In this document: positions 8,595-17,494 of the stretch, piece after piece
Layout of the letters: the number at the start of each line of letters is the position of its first letter
How positions within the stretch are numbered: position 1 is the first letter of the stretch
Assembly (NCBI RefSeq): GCF_000695625.1
Contig: NZ_JMQI01000061.1
Span: 1 to 64,000 of the forward strand
Reading direction: 5' to 3'
DNA from: Amycolatopsis rifamycinica
GTDB taxonomy: Bacteria; Actinomycetota; Actinomycetes; Mycobacteriales; Pseudonocardiaceae
DNA: 64,000 nt
The notes under the pieces: generated by a model
Told to the model about the DNA's origin: nothing
Databases searched by the model: none
Seen by the model: the letters and a program-made list of their open reading frames with translations, nothing else
Translations under genes and position numbers: made by a program

Positions 8595-9163
8595 GAGGCG
8601 AGCGCGGGCTGCTTCGGCTGACCGCAGAGGCACTGGGTCAGCTCGCGCTCGGCGGCCGAGGCGCGCCGGTGCAGGACGACCGCGACGATCATCGGGATGG
8701 TGACGATCGTGTTGTAGAACAGGTGCAGCTCCACGCGCGGGATCAGCAGCTGGACGATGCTGGTGGGCACCTTGGCGCCGGCCAGGCGCCAGCCGCTCTG
8801 CGCCTGGACGAACAGCAGCAGGTGCTCGATGTGGTGCCAGAACTGGAGGGCCAGCGCGAGGTTCCACCACTGCCGGGAGCGGCCGGCGAAGCCGTGCCGC
8901 AGCACCCACAGGAACACCAGCATCACCAGGGCGTAGCCGTAGTGCAGCCACTCCTGCGAGATCAGCCAGGGGAAGGGCAGGCCGAGGACGCCGCGCGCCC
9001 GGGAAGTGGGCCAGCCGAGACCGTAGATCTGGACGGCCTGCACGATGTGCTCGGTCCAGTGCGCGACCACGATGATCATGAACACGGTGAGCGCCCGGTG
9101 GTGGTTCCTGCTGTTCAGGTTCCCCAGAAAGCCGGACGGCCGAGTGACTTCGGACGTCGACAT
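8591..9163 (-). CDS. Histidine-rich integral membrane protein, unknown function
   Basis: The 190-residue protein has about five predicted membrane helices. Paired His motifs (VVAHWTEHIVQAVQ, FWHHIEHLLLFVQ, ELHLFYN) lie inside or at the edge of helices, which suggests a metal or haem site. A Cys-containing tail (CLCGQPK) adds two more candidate ligands. It is translationally coupled to the CopC-CopD gene, so a role in copper handling is plausible. I do not recognise the family. The ATG at 9163 is the best start. Confidence 0.65.
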   Translation of the reverse strand: MSTSEVTRPSGFLGNLNSRNHHRALTVFMIIVVAHWTEHIVQAVQIYGLGWPTSRARGVLGLPFPWLISQEWLHYGYALVMLVFLWVLRHGFAGRSRQWWNLALALQFWHHIEHLLLFVQAQSGWRLAGAKVPTSIVQLLIPRVELHLFYNTIVTIPMIVAVVLHRRASAAERELTQCLCGQPKQPALAS

Positions 9164-9280
9164 GTGTGCCCCTCTGCTCGGAGTGCGGAAAACGGCGGGT
9201 TCGTTGACCTTAGCCGCCGGATGCGTTCGATCCCTTACTCCGGATTGCCGATCTTGTGCGGCTGTCCGGCACCCGGCGAA

Positions 9281-9320
9281 CGGGGCCGGCAGCCGCCCGC
9301 GAGGACGGCTGCCGGCCCCG
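9281..9320 (-). terminator. Hairpin terminator after HxlR gene
   Basis: The perfect 15-bp stem CGGGGCCGGCAGCCG/CGGCTGCCGGCCCCG with a 10-nt loop lies 20 nt beyond the stop of the minus-strand HxlR regulator. It separates that gene from the downstream membrane protein and copCD unit. Confidence 0.75.
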
Positions 9321-9339
9321 TGGCCCGCGTCGGAGGAGG

Positions 9340-10029
9340 TCAGTGGAAGGCGAGGCCGTCCGGCAGCTCCGGCTTCGGCGGGATGCGGAACAGCTTCGTG
9401 AACAGCTCGAGGTGGGCGAAGTCCCCCTCGATCCGCACCCGGCCCGTCGCCATCGCCTCGGACGCGGTGAGCTGGCCGTTCACCAGGTCGATCAGCTCCG
9501 GGCCCTGCGGCTCGATGACCAGGTCGGCCGCCGGGTGGTCGCCCGAGCCGACCTTCAGCGTCCCGTCGTCGATCATCGCGTGGATGATCAGCGAGTCGCT
9601 GTGGCGCAGCACGTAGGTGACGTGCACGCCGACCGCGGCCTCCTGCTGGAACGTGGTGTAGAGGGAGAGGATCGCGGCGTCGTTGGTGAAGACCTCGTCG
9701 TCCTTCGGGTGCCCCAGCGACCGGGCGCCCCACAGCCCGAGGTCGAGCAGGATGTGGTCGAGTTCGCTGCCGTACTCGGTGAGCTCGTAGACCAGGCTCG
9801 CGTCCAGCTGGGGCAGCACCCGGCGGCGGATCACCCCGGCCTGCTCGAGCTCGTTGAGCCGGGAGGACAGGATGCTGGCCGGGATCCGCGGCAGGCCGCG
9901 CTGCAGGTCGGTGTAGCGTTTCGGGCCGAGCACGAGATCGCGGATGACGAGCATGGACCACCGCTCCCCGACGATTTCGAGAGCGCGCGCCAAGCCGCAG
10001 AACTGTCCGTAGGTGCGAGTGGTCGTCAT
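9340..10029 (-). CDS. HxlR-family regulator with C-terminal SCP2-like domain
   Basis: The 229-residue protein has an HxlR winged helix (residues 1-95; LVLGPKRYTDLQRGLPRIPA and the wing GVIRRRV.PQ) fused to an SCP2/sterol-carrier-like ligand pocket at the C terminus. A close paralogue lies at 25120-25815, with most motifs such as VYELTEYGSELDHILLDLGL identical. It is divergent from the YcaO gene, so it may control the RiPP operon. HxlR proteins respond to small electrophilic or redox ligands; this ligand is unknown. Confidence 0.88.
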   Translation of the reverse strand: MTTTRTYGQFCGLARALEIVGERWSMLVIRDLVLGPKRYTDLQRGLPRIPASILSSRLNELEQAGVIRRRVLPQLDASLVYELTEYGSELDHILLDLGLWGARSLGHPKDDEVFTNDAAILSLYTTFQQEAAVGVHVTYVLRHSDSLIIHAMIDDGTLKVGSGDHPAADLVIEPQGPELIDLVNGQLTASEAMATGRVRIEGDFAHLELFTKLFRIPPKPELPDGLAFH

Positions 10030-10150
10030 ACTCGATCCTCACTTGTGGGTCTCGGTCGAACGGGCCGGGGCGGAGCCCGCGGGCGCAAAGCCCTCGAGAA
10101 CCAGGTTGACGAACGGCGGGCGGCACGGACCAGTGCGGAGCACACCCCTC

Positions 10151-10193
10151 GGACATGCGTTTCACGCGAACGGACATGCGTTTCGCATATGCG
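10151..10193 (+). promoter_or_regulatory. Two GGACATGCGTTT regulator-site candidates before the YcaO gene
   Basis: Two copies of GGACATGCGTTT start 21 bp apart (10151 and 10172), about 90-130 bp before the YcaO start. The second copy extends into GCATATGCG, giving a CATGCG-CGCATATG dyad. A near-identical site lies at 17191-17212 in front of the AraC gene. The spacing of two helical turns and the recurrence suggest binding by a cluster regulator. Confidence 0.6.
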
Positions 10194-10281
10194 GTTCGGT
10201 GCACGGCGCACTGGCCGCAGGTCCCGGCACCCGAGAAGAATCCACCTTCTCGGATCGCGCGCACGGGAAACAGGAGTCCAG

Positions 10282-12576
10282 ATGAGTGGATCGACGGTGC
10301 CACCCGCGCTGCAGGCCGCCGGCGCCCCCGTGCTCGCCTTCAAACGGCACCTGCGCGCCGAGGTCCACGCCGGGAAGGGCGCCTACCTGTTCTCCGAACA
10401 GGGTGTCATCTCGATGCGCGGCGCGCGAATCGAGTCGCTCGCGCCGCTGCTCGACGGCACCCGCGAGCTCGCCGAGGTGCTGCGCGCCCGGCCGGCCGGG
10501 ATGACCCCCGAAGAGGTCGCCGCGACCCTCGCGCAGCTGGTGGACGCGGGCCTGGTGGCGGTCCGCCCGGCGCCCGAACCCGCGGTCGACGAGCGCGAGC
10601 TGGCCTACTGGGACGCGTGCGGCGTCGACACGGCTTCGGTCACCTCACGAGCCACCCGCCCCGGCGTCCGGCTGGTCGCCGTCGGCGAGGACATCGACAC
10701 CGGGGTCGTCGAGCGGGCGCTGGCCGGCGCCGGGCTCGAGGTCGCGCCGGCCGGCACGGCACCGGCCGCGGCGGACCTGAGCATCGTGCTCTGCAGCGAC
10801 TACCTCGACCCGCGGCTGGGCGAGATCGACGCCGAGCACCGGCGGACCGGTCGCCCGTGGCTGCTGGCCCGGCCGTCCGCCGCGCAGGTGTGGATCGGGC
10901 CGGTGCTGCGGCCCGGCGAATCCGCGTGCTGGCACTGCCTGACCAACCGGCTGTGGGGGCACCGGCACGCGGAGGCCTGCGCCCAGCGGCTGCTGGGCCA
11001 CGAAGGCCCGGCGCGCCGTCCCGCCGCCGCGCTGCCGTCGCTGACCGCCGCGGCCGCGCACCTGATCGCGCTCGAGGCCAGCAAGTGGCTGGCCGGCTAC
11101 CGGCACGACGGCCAGCAGAGCGTGTGGGTCCTCGACACGCTGGACATGCAGGGCAAGCAGCACGAACTGCGCCGGCGGCCGCAGTGCCCCGGCTGCGGGG
11201 ACACCGGGCTGATGGCCGCGCAGGCGGCGCGGCCGGTCGTGCTCGCGCCGGCCCGCAAGACCACCTCGACCGGCGGCGGGCACCGCACCGCGACGCCGGC
11301 GCAGACGCTCGAGCGGTACCGCCACCTGATCAGCCCGATCACCGGGATCGTCAAGGAGGTCCGGCCGGACCCGGCGGCGCCGCCGTTCCTCAACTCCTAC
11401 CGGTCCGGGCTGAACGTCGCCCGCGGCGTCACCGGGATGGCCGGGATGCAGGCCGGGCTGCGCAGCGAGAACGGCGGCAAGGGGGTCAGCCCGATCGACG
11501 CCGAGGTCGGCGCCCTCTGCGAGGCCGTGGAACGCTTCTCCGGCAACTACCAGGGTGACGAGCTGCGGATCCGGGCCTCGTTCGAGGAGCTCGGCGCCGA
11601 GGCGGTGCACCCGAACGACTGCATGCTCTTCGCCGAGCGCCAGTACCGCGACCGGAGCGCGTGGAACCGCGCGCACGGGCTGTTCCAGCACGTCCCCGAG
11701 CGGTTCGACCCGGTGGCCCCGATCGACTGGACACCCGTCTGGACCGTGGCCGGGCGGCGCCGGCTGCTGCCCACCGGGTTCCTCTACTACGGGGTGCCCG
11801 CCACGAGCGGCGTCCGGGGCCTGCACGCGGACTCCAACGGCACCGCGGCCGGCAGCAGCCTCGAGGACGCCGTCCTCCAGGGCACGCTCGAGCTCGTCGA
11901 ACGGGACGCCGTCGCCCTGTGGTGGTACAACCGCACGCCGGTGCCCGGGGTGGACCTCGCGACCTTCGGCGACGGCTGGCTGGAGGAGATGACCGGGAAC
12001 TACGCCGGGCTGGGCCGCGAACTGTGGGTGCTCGACGTGACGTCGGACCTCGGCGTCCCGGTGTTCGTCGCGGCCTCGCGGCGCACCGACGGCCCGCACG
12101 AGCACATCGTCTTCGGCTTCGGCGCCCACCTCGACCCGCGGATCGCCGTGCGGCGCGCAGTGTCCGAGCTGAACCAGATGCTGCCGGACGTGCTCACGGG
12201 AGGGCACGAGGTCGACGACCCGGATGCGGCCCGCTGGCTCAAGTACGCGACCGTGGCCAACCAGCCGTACCTGCGGCCCGCCGCCGGGACGCCGGTGCGG
12301 ACCGCGGCCGACTTCGCCTTCGTCCACCGCCCGGACGTCCGCGACGACGTCATGGCGCTGGCCAGGACACTGGCGGAGGCGGGCAGCGAGCTGCTGGTGC
12401 TCGACCAGACCCGGCCCGACGTCGGGCTTCCGGTGGCCAAGGTGCTGGCCCCCGGCCTGCGCCCGTTCTGGTCCCGGTTCGCGCCCGGCCGGTTGTTCGA
12501 CGTTCCGGTGCGGCTCGGCAGGCTGGCCGAGCCGACGCCTCACGAAGGTCTCAACCCGTTCCCCATGTTCCTCTAG
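10282..12576 (+). CDS. TOMM/azole RiPP cyclodehydratase: leader-binding E1-like domain fused to YcaO
   Basis: The 764-residue protein would convert Cys/Ser/Thr of a ribosomal peptide to azolines with ATP. Residues about 15-95 form a winged-helix leader-binding module. An E1-like region follows, with two CxxC zinc pairs (Cys216/Cys219 in ACWHC, Cys302/Cys305 in CPGC). From about residue 340 a YcaO domain carries the ATP/Mg motifs GGKGVSPIDAEVGALCEAVE and GSSLEDAVLQGTLELVERDA. The tail ...GLNPFPMFL resembles the proline-bearing YcaO C terminus. CAGGAG precedes the ATG. SagB follows 51 bp later. Confidence 0.9.
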   Translation: MSGSTVPPALQAAGAPVLAFKRHLRAEVHAGKGAYLFSEQGVISMRGARIESLAPLLDGTRELAEVLRARPAGMTPEEVAATLAQLVDAGLVAVRPAPEPAVDERELAYWDACGVDTASVTSRATRPGVRLVAVGEDIDTGVVERALAGAGLEVAPAGTAPAAADLSIVLCSDYLDPRLGEIDAEHRRTGRPWLLARPSAAQVWIGPVLRPGESACWHCLTNRLWGHRHAEACAQRLLGHEGPARRPAAALPSLTAAAAHLIALEASKWLAGYRHDGQQSVWVLDTLDMQGKQHELRRRPQCPGCGDTGLMAAQAARPVVLAPARKTTSTGGGHRTATPAQTLERYRHLISPITGIVKEVRPDPAAPPFLNSYRSGLNVARGVTGMAGMQAGLRSENGGKGVSPIDAEVGALCEAVERFSGNYQGDELRIRASFEELGAEAVHPNDCMLFAERQYRDRSAWNRAHGLFQHVPERFDPVAPIDWTPVWTVAGRRRLLPTGFLYYGVPATSGVRGLHADSNGTAAGSSLEDAVLQGTLELVERDAVALWWYNRTPVPGVDLATFGDGWLEEMTGNYAGLGRELWVLDVTSDLGVPVFVAASRRTDGPHEHIVFGFGAHLDPRIAVRRAVSELNQMLPDVLTGGHEVDDPDAARWLKYATVANQPYLRPAAGTPVRTAADFAFVHRPDVRDDVMALARTLAEAGSELLVLDQTRPDVGLPVAKVLAPGLRPFWSRFAPGRLFDVPVRLGRLAEPTPHEGLNPFPMFL

Positions 12577-12627
12577 GAAACTGCGTGCGGAGAAACGACG
12601 TTTCCGTCGTGGGTATAGGAGTTAGCG

Positions 12628-14067
12628 GTGGCTTCCGAGAGCCCGGAAGGGCAGGTCGAAACGGTCCGGCTGTGGTCGCTGACCGAAGACACGTTGCTCG
12701 AGGCCGGTGACGACGGGTCCCTCGTCGCGATCACGTGGTGGGGCGAGTACGAGTTCGCGGACACGGCCGAGGGCGTGCGCGAGTCGCTGGGCCGGCTCGC
12801 CCTCGGGCCGGTGTCGATGGCGAACCTCGCCGTCTCGGGCCGGGCGCGCAGCGACGAGTGGCGGGGCTCCCTGCGGAAGGTGCTCACCCGGCTGTCCGGT
12901 TCGGTGGTGCGTTCGCTGGCGCTCAACGACGGCCGCGGACCGGTGCTCTCGGCGATCCCCGTGACGCAGTTCCCGGTGTTCCCCGACGGTCCGCTGCCGC
13001 CGGGGCGGCAGGTGCGGCTGTCGCGGTTCACCGCCCTGCGCGCCGACGAGGGCGCGCTGCTGGCCGAGTCGCCGGGCGCGCGCTACAAGGTCGCGCTGTT
13101 CCGCCCGCCCGCCGTGCTGATCGCGTCCTCGCTGGCCGCGCCGACGACGGTGGAGCAGCTGGCCGCCACCACCGGGCTGGCCCCGGTGGTGGTCGCCGAC
13201 GTGGTGGAGTTCCTCGTCGCCGCGGGGGTCGTGCTGATCGCCGACGCCGACGGCCGGTTCACCGACCACGGCGATCCGGAGACGGCGATCTGGTCGCACG
13301 ACGACCTGATGTTCCACGCGCGCAGCCGGACGTGGCAGCGGGGTTCGCCGCCGGAAACCGACACGGCCCGGTCCGGCGCCGAACCGCCGGTGGTCAAGCC
13401 GGTCACCGCGGGGCCGACGTTCCCGCTGCCCCGGCCGGACCCCCGCACCCTCGCCGCCACCGACCCGCCGCTGACCGCGCTGCTGGAAAGCGACCACGGC
13501 TGCCCGGACTTCGGTACCCGGGAGCTGACGGCCGCGCAGGTCGGCGAGTTCCTGTTCCGCGCCGCCCGGGTCCGCTCGGTGGGCACGGCCCACCTGCCCA
13601 GCGGCCCGTCGCACGAGGCGTCACAGCGGCCCTACTTCAGCGTGGCCTGCCTGTACGAGCTGGAGATCTACGTCGGTATCAACCGCGGCGCCGACCTGGC
13701 CCGCGGGATCTACCACTACGACCCGCTCTGGCACACGCTCACGCTGATCAACGACGACGAGGCGGTGCTGGACACCCTGCTCGACATGGCGATGATCGCC
13801 GCGGGCGGCCACCGCCGCCCCGCCGCGCTGCTGACCGTGACGGCCCGGATGTCCCGGATCTCCTGGGTGCTCGGCAGCGCCGCCTACGCGACGACGCTGC
13901 TCCACTTGGGGGCACTGCAGCAGGTCCTGTACCTGGCCGCGAAGGCGATGGGACTGGCCGCGCACGCGGTGCCGGTGGACGCCGGGGATCGGGTGGACCG
14001 GGCGCTGAAGCTGGAGTGGCCGGCCGAGGTCAGTGTCGGTGAGTGCGTGCTGGACTTCCCCGCGTAG
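12628..14067 (+). CDS. SagB-type FMN-dependent (azoline) dehydrogenase
   Basis: The 479-residue protein has an N-terminal part of about 240 residues with a winged-helix-like segment (TVEQLAATTGLAPVVVADVV), then a nitroreductase-fold SagB domain. That domain includes LFRAARVRS, SQRPYFSVACLYELEIYVG and a C-terminal QQVLYLAAKAMGLAAHAVPV. Such enzymes use FMN to oxidise azolines to azoles. AGGAG precedes the GTG start. It probably forms an operon with the YcaO gene, defining a TOMM pathway. Confidence 0.87.
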   Translation: MASESPEGQVETVRLWSLTEDTLLEAGDDGSLVAITWWGEYEFADTAEGVRESLGRLALGPVSMANLAVSGRARSDEWRGSLRKVLTRLSGSVVRSLALNDGRGPVLSAIPVTQFPVFPDGPLPPGRQVRLSRFTALRADEGALLAESPGARYKVALFRPPAVLIASSLAAPTTVEQLAATTGLAPVVVADVVEFLVAAGVVLIADADGRFTDHGDPETAIWSHDDLMFHARSRTWQRGSPPETDTARSGAEPPVVKPVTAGPTFPLPRPDPRTLAATDPPLTALLESDHGCPDFGTRELTAAQVGEFLFRAARVRSVGTAHLPSGPSHEASQRPYFSVACLYELEIYVGINRGADLARGIYHYDPLWHTLTLINDDEAVLDTLLDMAMIAAGGHRRPAALLTVTARMSRISWVLGSAAYATTLLHLGALQQVLYLAAKAMGLAAHAVPVDAGDRVDRALKLEWPAEVSVGECVLDFPA

Positions 14068-14184
14068 CGCGGGATCCGGCAGCCAACCCAGCGGAAATCC
14101 CCCATCGCGGCGATCGGGAATTCCCGGAACGGCTGTTAGATTGCTGTTCTGAGCGCTGTGGAGTGGTTTCTGGGGAGGCGTCGC

Positions 14185-15495
14185 ATGATCGCGACCGCGA
14201 GGTTACACGGCGCAAGTCTCCGATCGGGGTATCGGGACGTGGCAAATGGAGTAGTGCTGCCGGTGTCCCGTTCGGACACTGGGGATCGGCTGCCCGGCAG
14301 GGCTTTTCCGGCCCGGCTCGTCTACGCCGTGCACGCCGGGGTCTGTCTGGGGATCGGGGTGCTCGGCCTGCTGGGTCCGTTGCGGACCGTGCGGTCGTGG
14401 CCCGTCGCGGTGTTCGCGTGCGGGTACGTCTTCGCGCTGATCGCCGCGCACCTGGTGGGCTTCGGCTACGGCCGGATCCGGTTCCGGGGCCCGGCACTGG
14501 CCGTGCAGGCGGTGCTGGGGGTGCTGCCGGTGGTGCAGCTGGGCGTGTCCTGGAGCGTGCTCAGCAGCTTCTTCGTGGGCAGCGTGCTGCTCGTCGCGAA
14601 GCCCGCCGTGTCCGTCCCGGTGCTCGTGTTCTTCGCCGGTGGCGCCGGCCTGCTCTCCGGCGCGTCCGGAGAGGCCATCGCGGACGGTGTGCACGCCACG
14701 GTGCTCACCGCCGTGGGCGCGGTGGCCGTGTTCGGCCTGGCCTGGTTCGTCCGGCTGGCTGCCGAACGCGAAGGCGACCGGCGGGAGCTGACCGTCCGGG
14801 TGGTGGCCGACGAACGGATGCGGTTCTCCCGGGACACCCACGACCTGCTCGGGCTGAGCCTGTCCGCCATCACGCTCAAGGTCGAGCTGGCCCGCCGGCT
14901 GGTCGACACCCAGCCGGCGCAGGCCGAGCAGGAGCTCATCGAGCTGGCCACCATGGCCCGCAAGGCCCTCGCCGACGTCCGCTCGGTGGCGGCCGGCAAC
15001 CGGGAGGTCTCGCTGGCCGACGAGTGCCGGGCCGCGGCCGCGGTGCTGGCTTCGGCCGGGGTGACCGTGCGCTTCGACCCGGAGCTGCCCGCGCAGCTCC
15101 CCGAGGCGGTGGCCACCACGTTCGCCACGGTGCTGCGCGAAAGCGCCACCAACGTGGTGCGGCACAGCGAGGCGTCGTGGTGCGAGTTCGCGATCGGGGT
15201 GGACGAGGGCCAGGCGTGGCTCCGGATGCTCAACGACGGCGTGCTGCCGGGGGACGGCGAGGACCGCGGGGAGGAGCACGGCGCCGGGCTGCCGAACCTG
15301 GCGCACCGGCTGAGCCTGCTCGGCGGGGAGCTGACCGCCGGGATCCGGCCCGGGGGGACGCACCTGCTGCGCGTCACCGTCCCCCTGGACCGGTTCGGGC
15401 TGTCGCCTCAGCCGGGGAACCGGTTCCCGGCGTCGTTCAGAGCCATTCGGCGTCGGTGGCGATCCGGATCGCGTGCACCCGGTTGCGAGCGTTGA
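14185..15495 (+). CDS. DesK/NarL-type sensor histidine kinase
   Basis: The 436-residue protein has about five or six membrane helices (residues 45-195), then a HisKA_3 dimerisation domain with phospho-acceptor His219 in SRDTHDLLGLSLSAITLK. The HATPase domain (LRESATNVVRHS and HGAGLPNLAHRL) follows. The ATG at 14185 has GGGGAGG six bases upstream and is preferred to a GTG at 14158. The last 20 or so codons run into the 3' end of the converging response regulator gene (59-bp overlap). Its likely partner is that regulator. Confidence 0.88.
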   Translation: MIATARLHGASLRSGYRDVANGVVLPVSRSDTGDRLPGRAFPARLVYAVHAGVCLGIGVLGLLGPLRTVRSWPVAVFACGYVFALIAAHLVGFGYGRIRFRGPALAVQAVLGVLPVVQLGVSWSVLSSFFVGSVLLVAKPAVSVPVLVFFAGGAGLLSGASGEAIADGVHATVLTAVGAVAVFGLAWFVRLAAEREGDRRELTVRVVADERMRFSRDTHDLLGLSLSAITLKVELARRLVDTQPAQAEQELIELATMARKALADVRSVAAGNREVSLADECRAAAAVLASAGVTVRFDPELPAQLPEAVATTFATVLRESATNVVRHSEASWCEFAIGVDEGQAWLRMLNDGVLPGDGEDRGEEHGAGLPNLAHRLSLLGGELTAGIRPGGTHLLRVTVPLDRFGLSPQPGNRFPASFRAIRRRWRSGSRAPGCER

Positions 15496-16042
15496 GCTTG
15501 GTGACGGACGCGGCCAGGTAGTTGCGGACCGTCCCGGGGGACAGGAACAGGTCCGAGGCGATGTCGGCGACGTTGCGCCCGCGCGCGGCGAGGGCGAGGA
15601 TCTCCAGCTCCCGCGGCGTGAGCGGGCAGTCGTCGGCTTCCCACGCGGACAGCGCGAGTTCGCTGTCGATGACGCGCCGTCCGATCGCGACCGAGCGCAC
15701 CGCGTTGGCGAGCTTGTCCGAGGGCGCGTCCTTCAGCAGGAACCCGTTCACCTTGGCGTCGAGCGCGCGCCGGACCGTCCCCGGGCGGCCCAGGCTGGTG
15801 AGGATGAGCGTGTGGCACTCCGGCACGTGCTCGTGGAGCTCGGTGGCGGCGGTGAGCCCGTCCTTGCCCGGCAGGTCGATGTCGATGACCGCGACGTCGG
15901 GCCGGGCGGCCTTGGCGGCGGGCAGGATCTCGTCCCCGGAGTCCACTTCGGCGACGACCTCGATGTCGGACTCGAGGTTGAGCAGGGCGACGAGGGCGCC
16001 GCGGACCATGTCCATGTCCTCGGCCAGCAGAACCTTGATCAC
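15437..16042 (-). CDS. LuxR/NarL-family response regulator 1
   Basis: The 201-residue protein has a receiver domain (AEDMDMVRGALVALL; phosphoacceptor Asp54 in VIDIDLPGKDG; LTSLGRPG; Lys in LLKDAP) and a C-terminal GerE/LuxR helix-turn-helix (LTPRELEILALAARG, LSPGTVRNYL). It is the same length as, and very similar to, the regulator at 17998-18603. The GTG start is inferred by alignment with that paralogue. It converges on and overlaps the sensor kinase gene tail to tail. Confidence 0.88.
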   Translation of the reverse strand: MIKVLLAEDMDMVRGALVALLNLESDIEVVAEVDSGDEILPAAKAARPDVAVIDIDLPGKDGLTAATELHEHVPECHTLILTSLGRPGTVRRALDAKVNGFLLKDAPSDKLANAVRSVAIGRRVIDSELALSAWEADDCPLTPRELEILALAARGRNVADIASDLFLSPGTVRNYLAASVTKLNARNRVHAIRIATDAEWL

Positions 16043-16175
16043 GTCGGTCCCTCGCTTCCCCCGGTCGCGCATTCCCCCTTCGCGGAATTGTACGCCACTG
16101 GGCGATGCCGTCCCGGCATTCGCCGGACGCAGCGGGATCACCCGGACCGGCGAATCGGTTCGGTCAATTCCGGCC

Positions 16176-16199
16176 CGCGACGGCAGAACTGCCGTCGCG
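16176..16199. promoter_or_regulatory. 24-bp palindrome upstream of response regulator 1
   Basis: Perfect 11-bp arms CGCGACGGCAG and CTGCCGTCGCG flank a 2-nt centre. It lies about 135 bp upstream of the response regulator gene in the space behind the AraC terminator. It could be an operator or a hairpin; the 2-nt loop favours a protein-bound palindrome. Confidence 0.4.
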
Positions 16200-16250
16200 G
16201 TGACTGCTTGGTGGTGCCCGCGCACGGAATCCCCTTTCCTCGGCGGCGGG

Positions 16251-16285
16251 CCCGGCGGGCGTCCCTCCCCGGGACGCCCGCCGGG
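16251..16285 (-). terminator. Hairpin terminator of AraC gene
   Basis: The perfect 15-bp stem CCCGGCGGGCGTCCC/GGGACGCCCGCCGGG with a 5-nt loop starts 4 nt after the AraC stop on the minus strand. It ends that transcript before the response regulator gene. Confidence 0.75.
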
Positions 16286-16288
16286 TGC

Positions 16289-17038
16289 TCAGACCGCGAC
16301 CGGACGGCGGACCTGCGCCTGCCGCAGGTCCGGCAGCGCCAGCAGGACGGGCGGGTCGAAGCCGTGCCGCGGCCGCAGCCGGACGTCGACCAGGCTCGCG
16401 GCGACCCCTCGGTGCACCGTCACGGGCCCGGCCAGGCCGGTCAGCGGCCGCGGGCCGCGGTCGTCCTGCGGGATGGCCCCGTAGGCGTGGGCGATGACGT
16501 ACCAGGAACCCAGCGGCACGTCGGTGAGCGTGTACTGGCCCGCTCCGGGCACGATCGCGTACCGGGCGGGCGTGCCCTCGGCGATCTTGGCCGGGAAGAG
16601 CCCGACGAACACCGGGCCGGTGTCCCCGCCCGGCGGCCGCCAGACGTGGCCGCGAACGGCCACTTCGGACTCCGGCTGGCCGGTGCGTTCGGCGATCCGC
16701 GGGGACATCCCGCGCAGCTGCCGGTACCCCGTGGGGGAGAAGCCGACGCTGCCGCTGAACCGGGCGCTGAACGTGCCCACGCTGTTGTAGCCGACCTGGT
16801 GGCTGATGTCCGCCACCGAGATTCCCGTGGTCACGAGCAGCCGTTTCGCTTCGGCCAGGCGCAGCGCCGAGAGGAACCGCCCCGGCGAGAGCCCGGTCGC
16901 CCGGAGGAAGACCCGGGTGAAGTGGAACTTGCTGAACATCGCGGCCCGGGCCAGGTCGTCGATGGTGAGCCGATCGCCCAGGTTGTCCCGCATGGTCATG
17001 ATGGCGCGTGCCACGGCCTGCCGCACGATCTCGTCCAT
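16289..17038 (-). CDS. AraC-family transcriptional regulator with C-terminal beta-rich domain
   Basis: The 249-residue protein has its two AraC helix-turn-helix motifs at the N terminus (LTIDDLARAAMFSKFHFTRV and ISVADISHQVGYNSVGTFSA). About 140 residues of a beta-rich domain follow, ending in a VRLRPRHGFDPPVLLALP-type segment. The same order occurs in the regulator at 27186 in the enediyne cluster. The ATG at 17038 is preceded by GGAGG. The GGACATGCGTTTT site lies 153 bp upstream. Confidence 0.83.
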   Translation of the reverse strand: MDEIVRQAVARAIMTMRDNLGDRLTIDDLARAAMFSKFHFTRVFLRATGLSPGRFLSALRLAEAKRLLVTTGISVADISHQVGYNSVGTFSARFSGSVGFSPTGYRQLRGMSPRIAERTGQPESEVAVRGHVWRPPGGDTGPVFVGLFPAKIAEGTPARYAIVPGAGQYTLTDVPLGSWYVIAHAYGAIPQDDRGPRPLTGLAGPVTVHRGVAASLVDVRLRPRHGFDPPVLLALPDLRQAQVRRPVAV

Positions 17039-17494
17039 GGTGGCCGTCCCTCCAGTCGCCGGGCCGGCCGATCTTCGTTCCCCTGCGAACGTGATCGGCG
17101 TCGGCAATTCGGTATGGCAGAACTGTAGGTCGTCGGCCGTCTACTTCTTAAGTGCTCAGTGCACCGTTCCGAATGGATTTCACAGGGCCAGGACATGCGT
17201 TTTGCACATGCCCGCCGCCGGGGTGTGAAGTGGCCGGTCAGCGGGTACCTGGATCCATGACATCGGCACGTGCGCAGGCACGTTGAGCGCCGGGTCGAAC
17301 GCGCAAGGTGACCAAATCGGTCCTTGCGGCGGTCGTTGACGCCTTTGGATGCCCCATTCGGCGTAATGGCGGGCACTGCACGGAGCAGCCATAAAGCACG
17401 CTGGCCCGATGATGCGGGCACTGGCTTCGGGGCGCTCGTTCGCGGAACATTTATGGCCAGTGAGACTTTCACCTTCGCCACTGGGGAGCACATA
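17039..17494. other. Regulatory gap between AraC gene and candidate precursor peptide
   Basis: This 456-bp divergent intergenic region holds the CATGCG-type site at 17191-17212 and presumably promoters in both directions. No protein frame with a convincing ribosome-binding site is visible. It is less GC-rich than its neighbours, especially around 17100-17180. Confidence 0.5.
17191..17212 (+). promoter_or_regulatory. GGACATGCGTTTT-GCACATGCC site before AraC and precursor genes
   Basis: An imperfect dyad is centred on TTTT, with CATGCG on the left and GCACATG on the right. It shares GGACATGCGTTT with both sites upstream of the YcaO gene (10151, 10172). Its position between the divergent AraC and precursor genes suggests the RiPP operon and these genes answer to one regulator. 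Confidence 0.55.

Noticed and set aside
10155..10285. Small plus-strand frame upstream of the YcaO gene as RiPP precursor
   Set aside because: It runs on into a long shadow frame, starts inside the regulatory repeats and has no ribosome-binding site; the 17495 peptide is better.
17324..17494. Longer N terminus for the small peptide gene (starts at 17324 or 17453)
   Set aside because: These starts lack ribosome-binding sites, whereas the ATG at 17495 has GGGGAG at the right distance.
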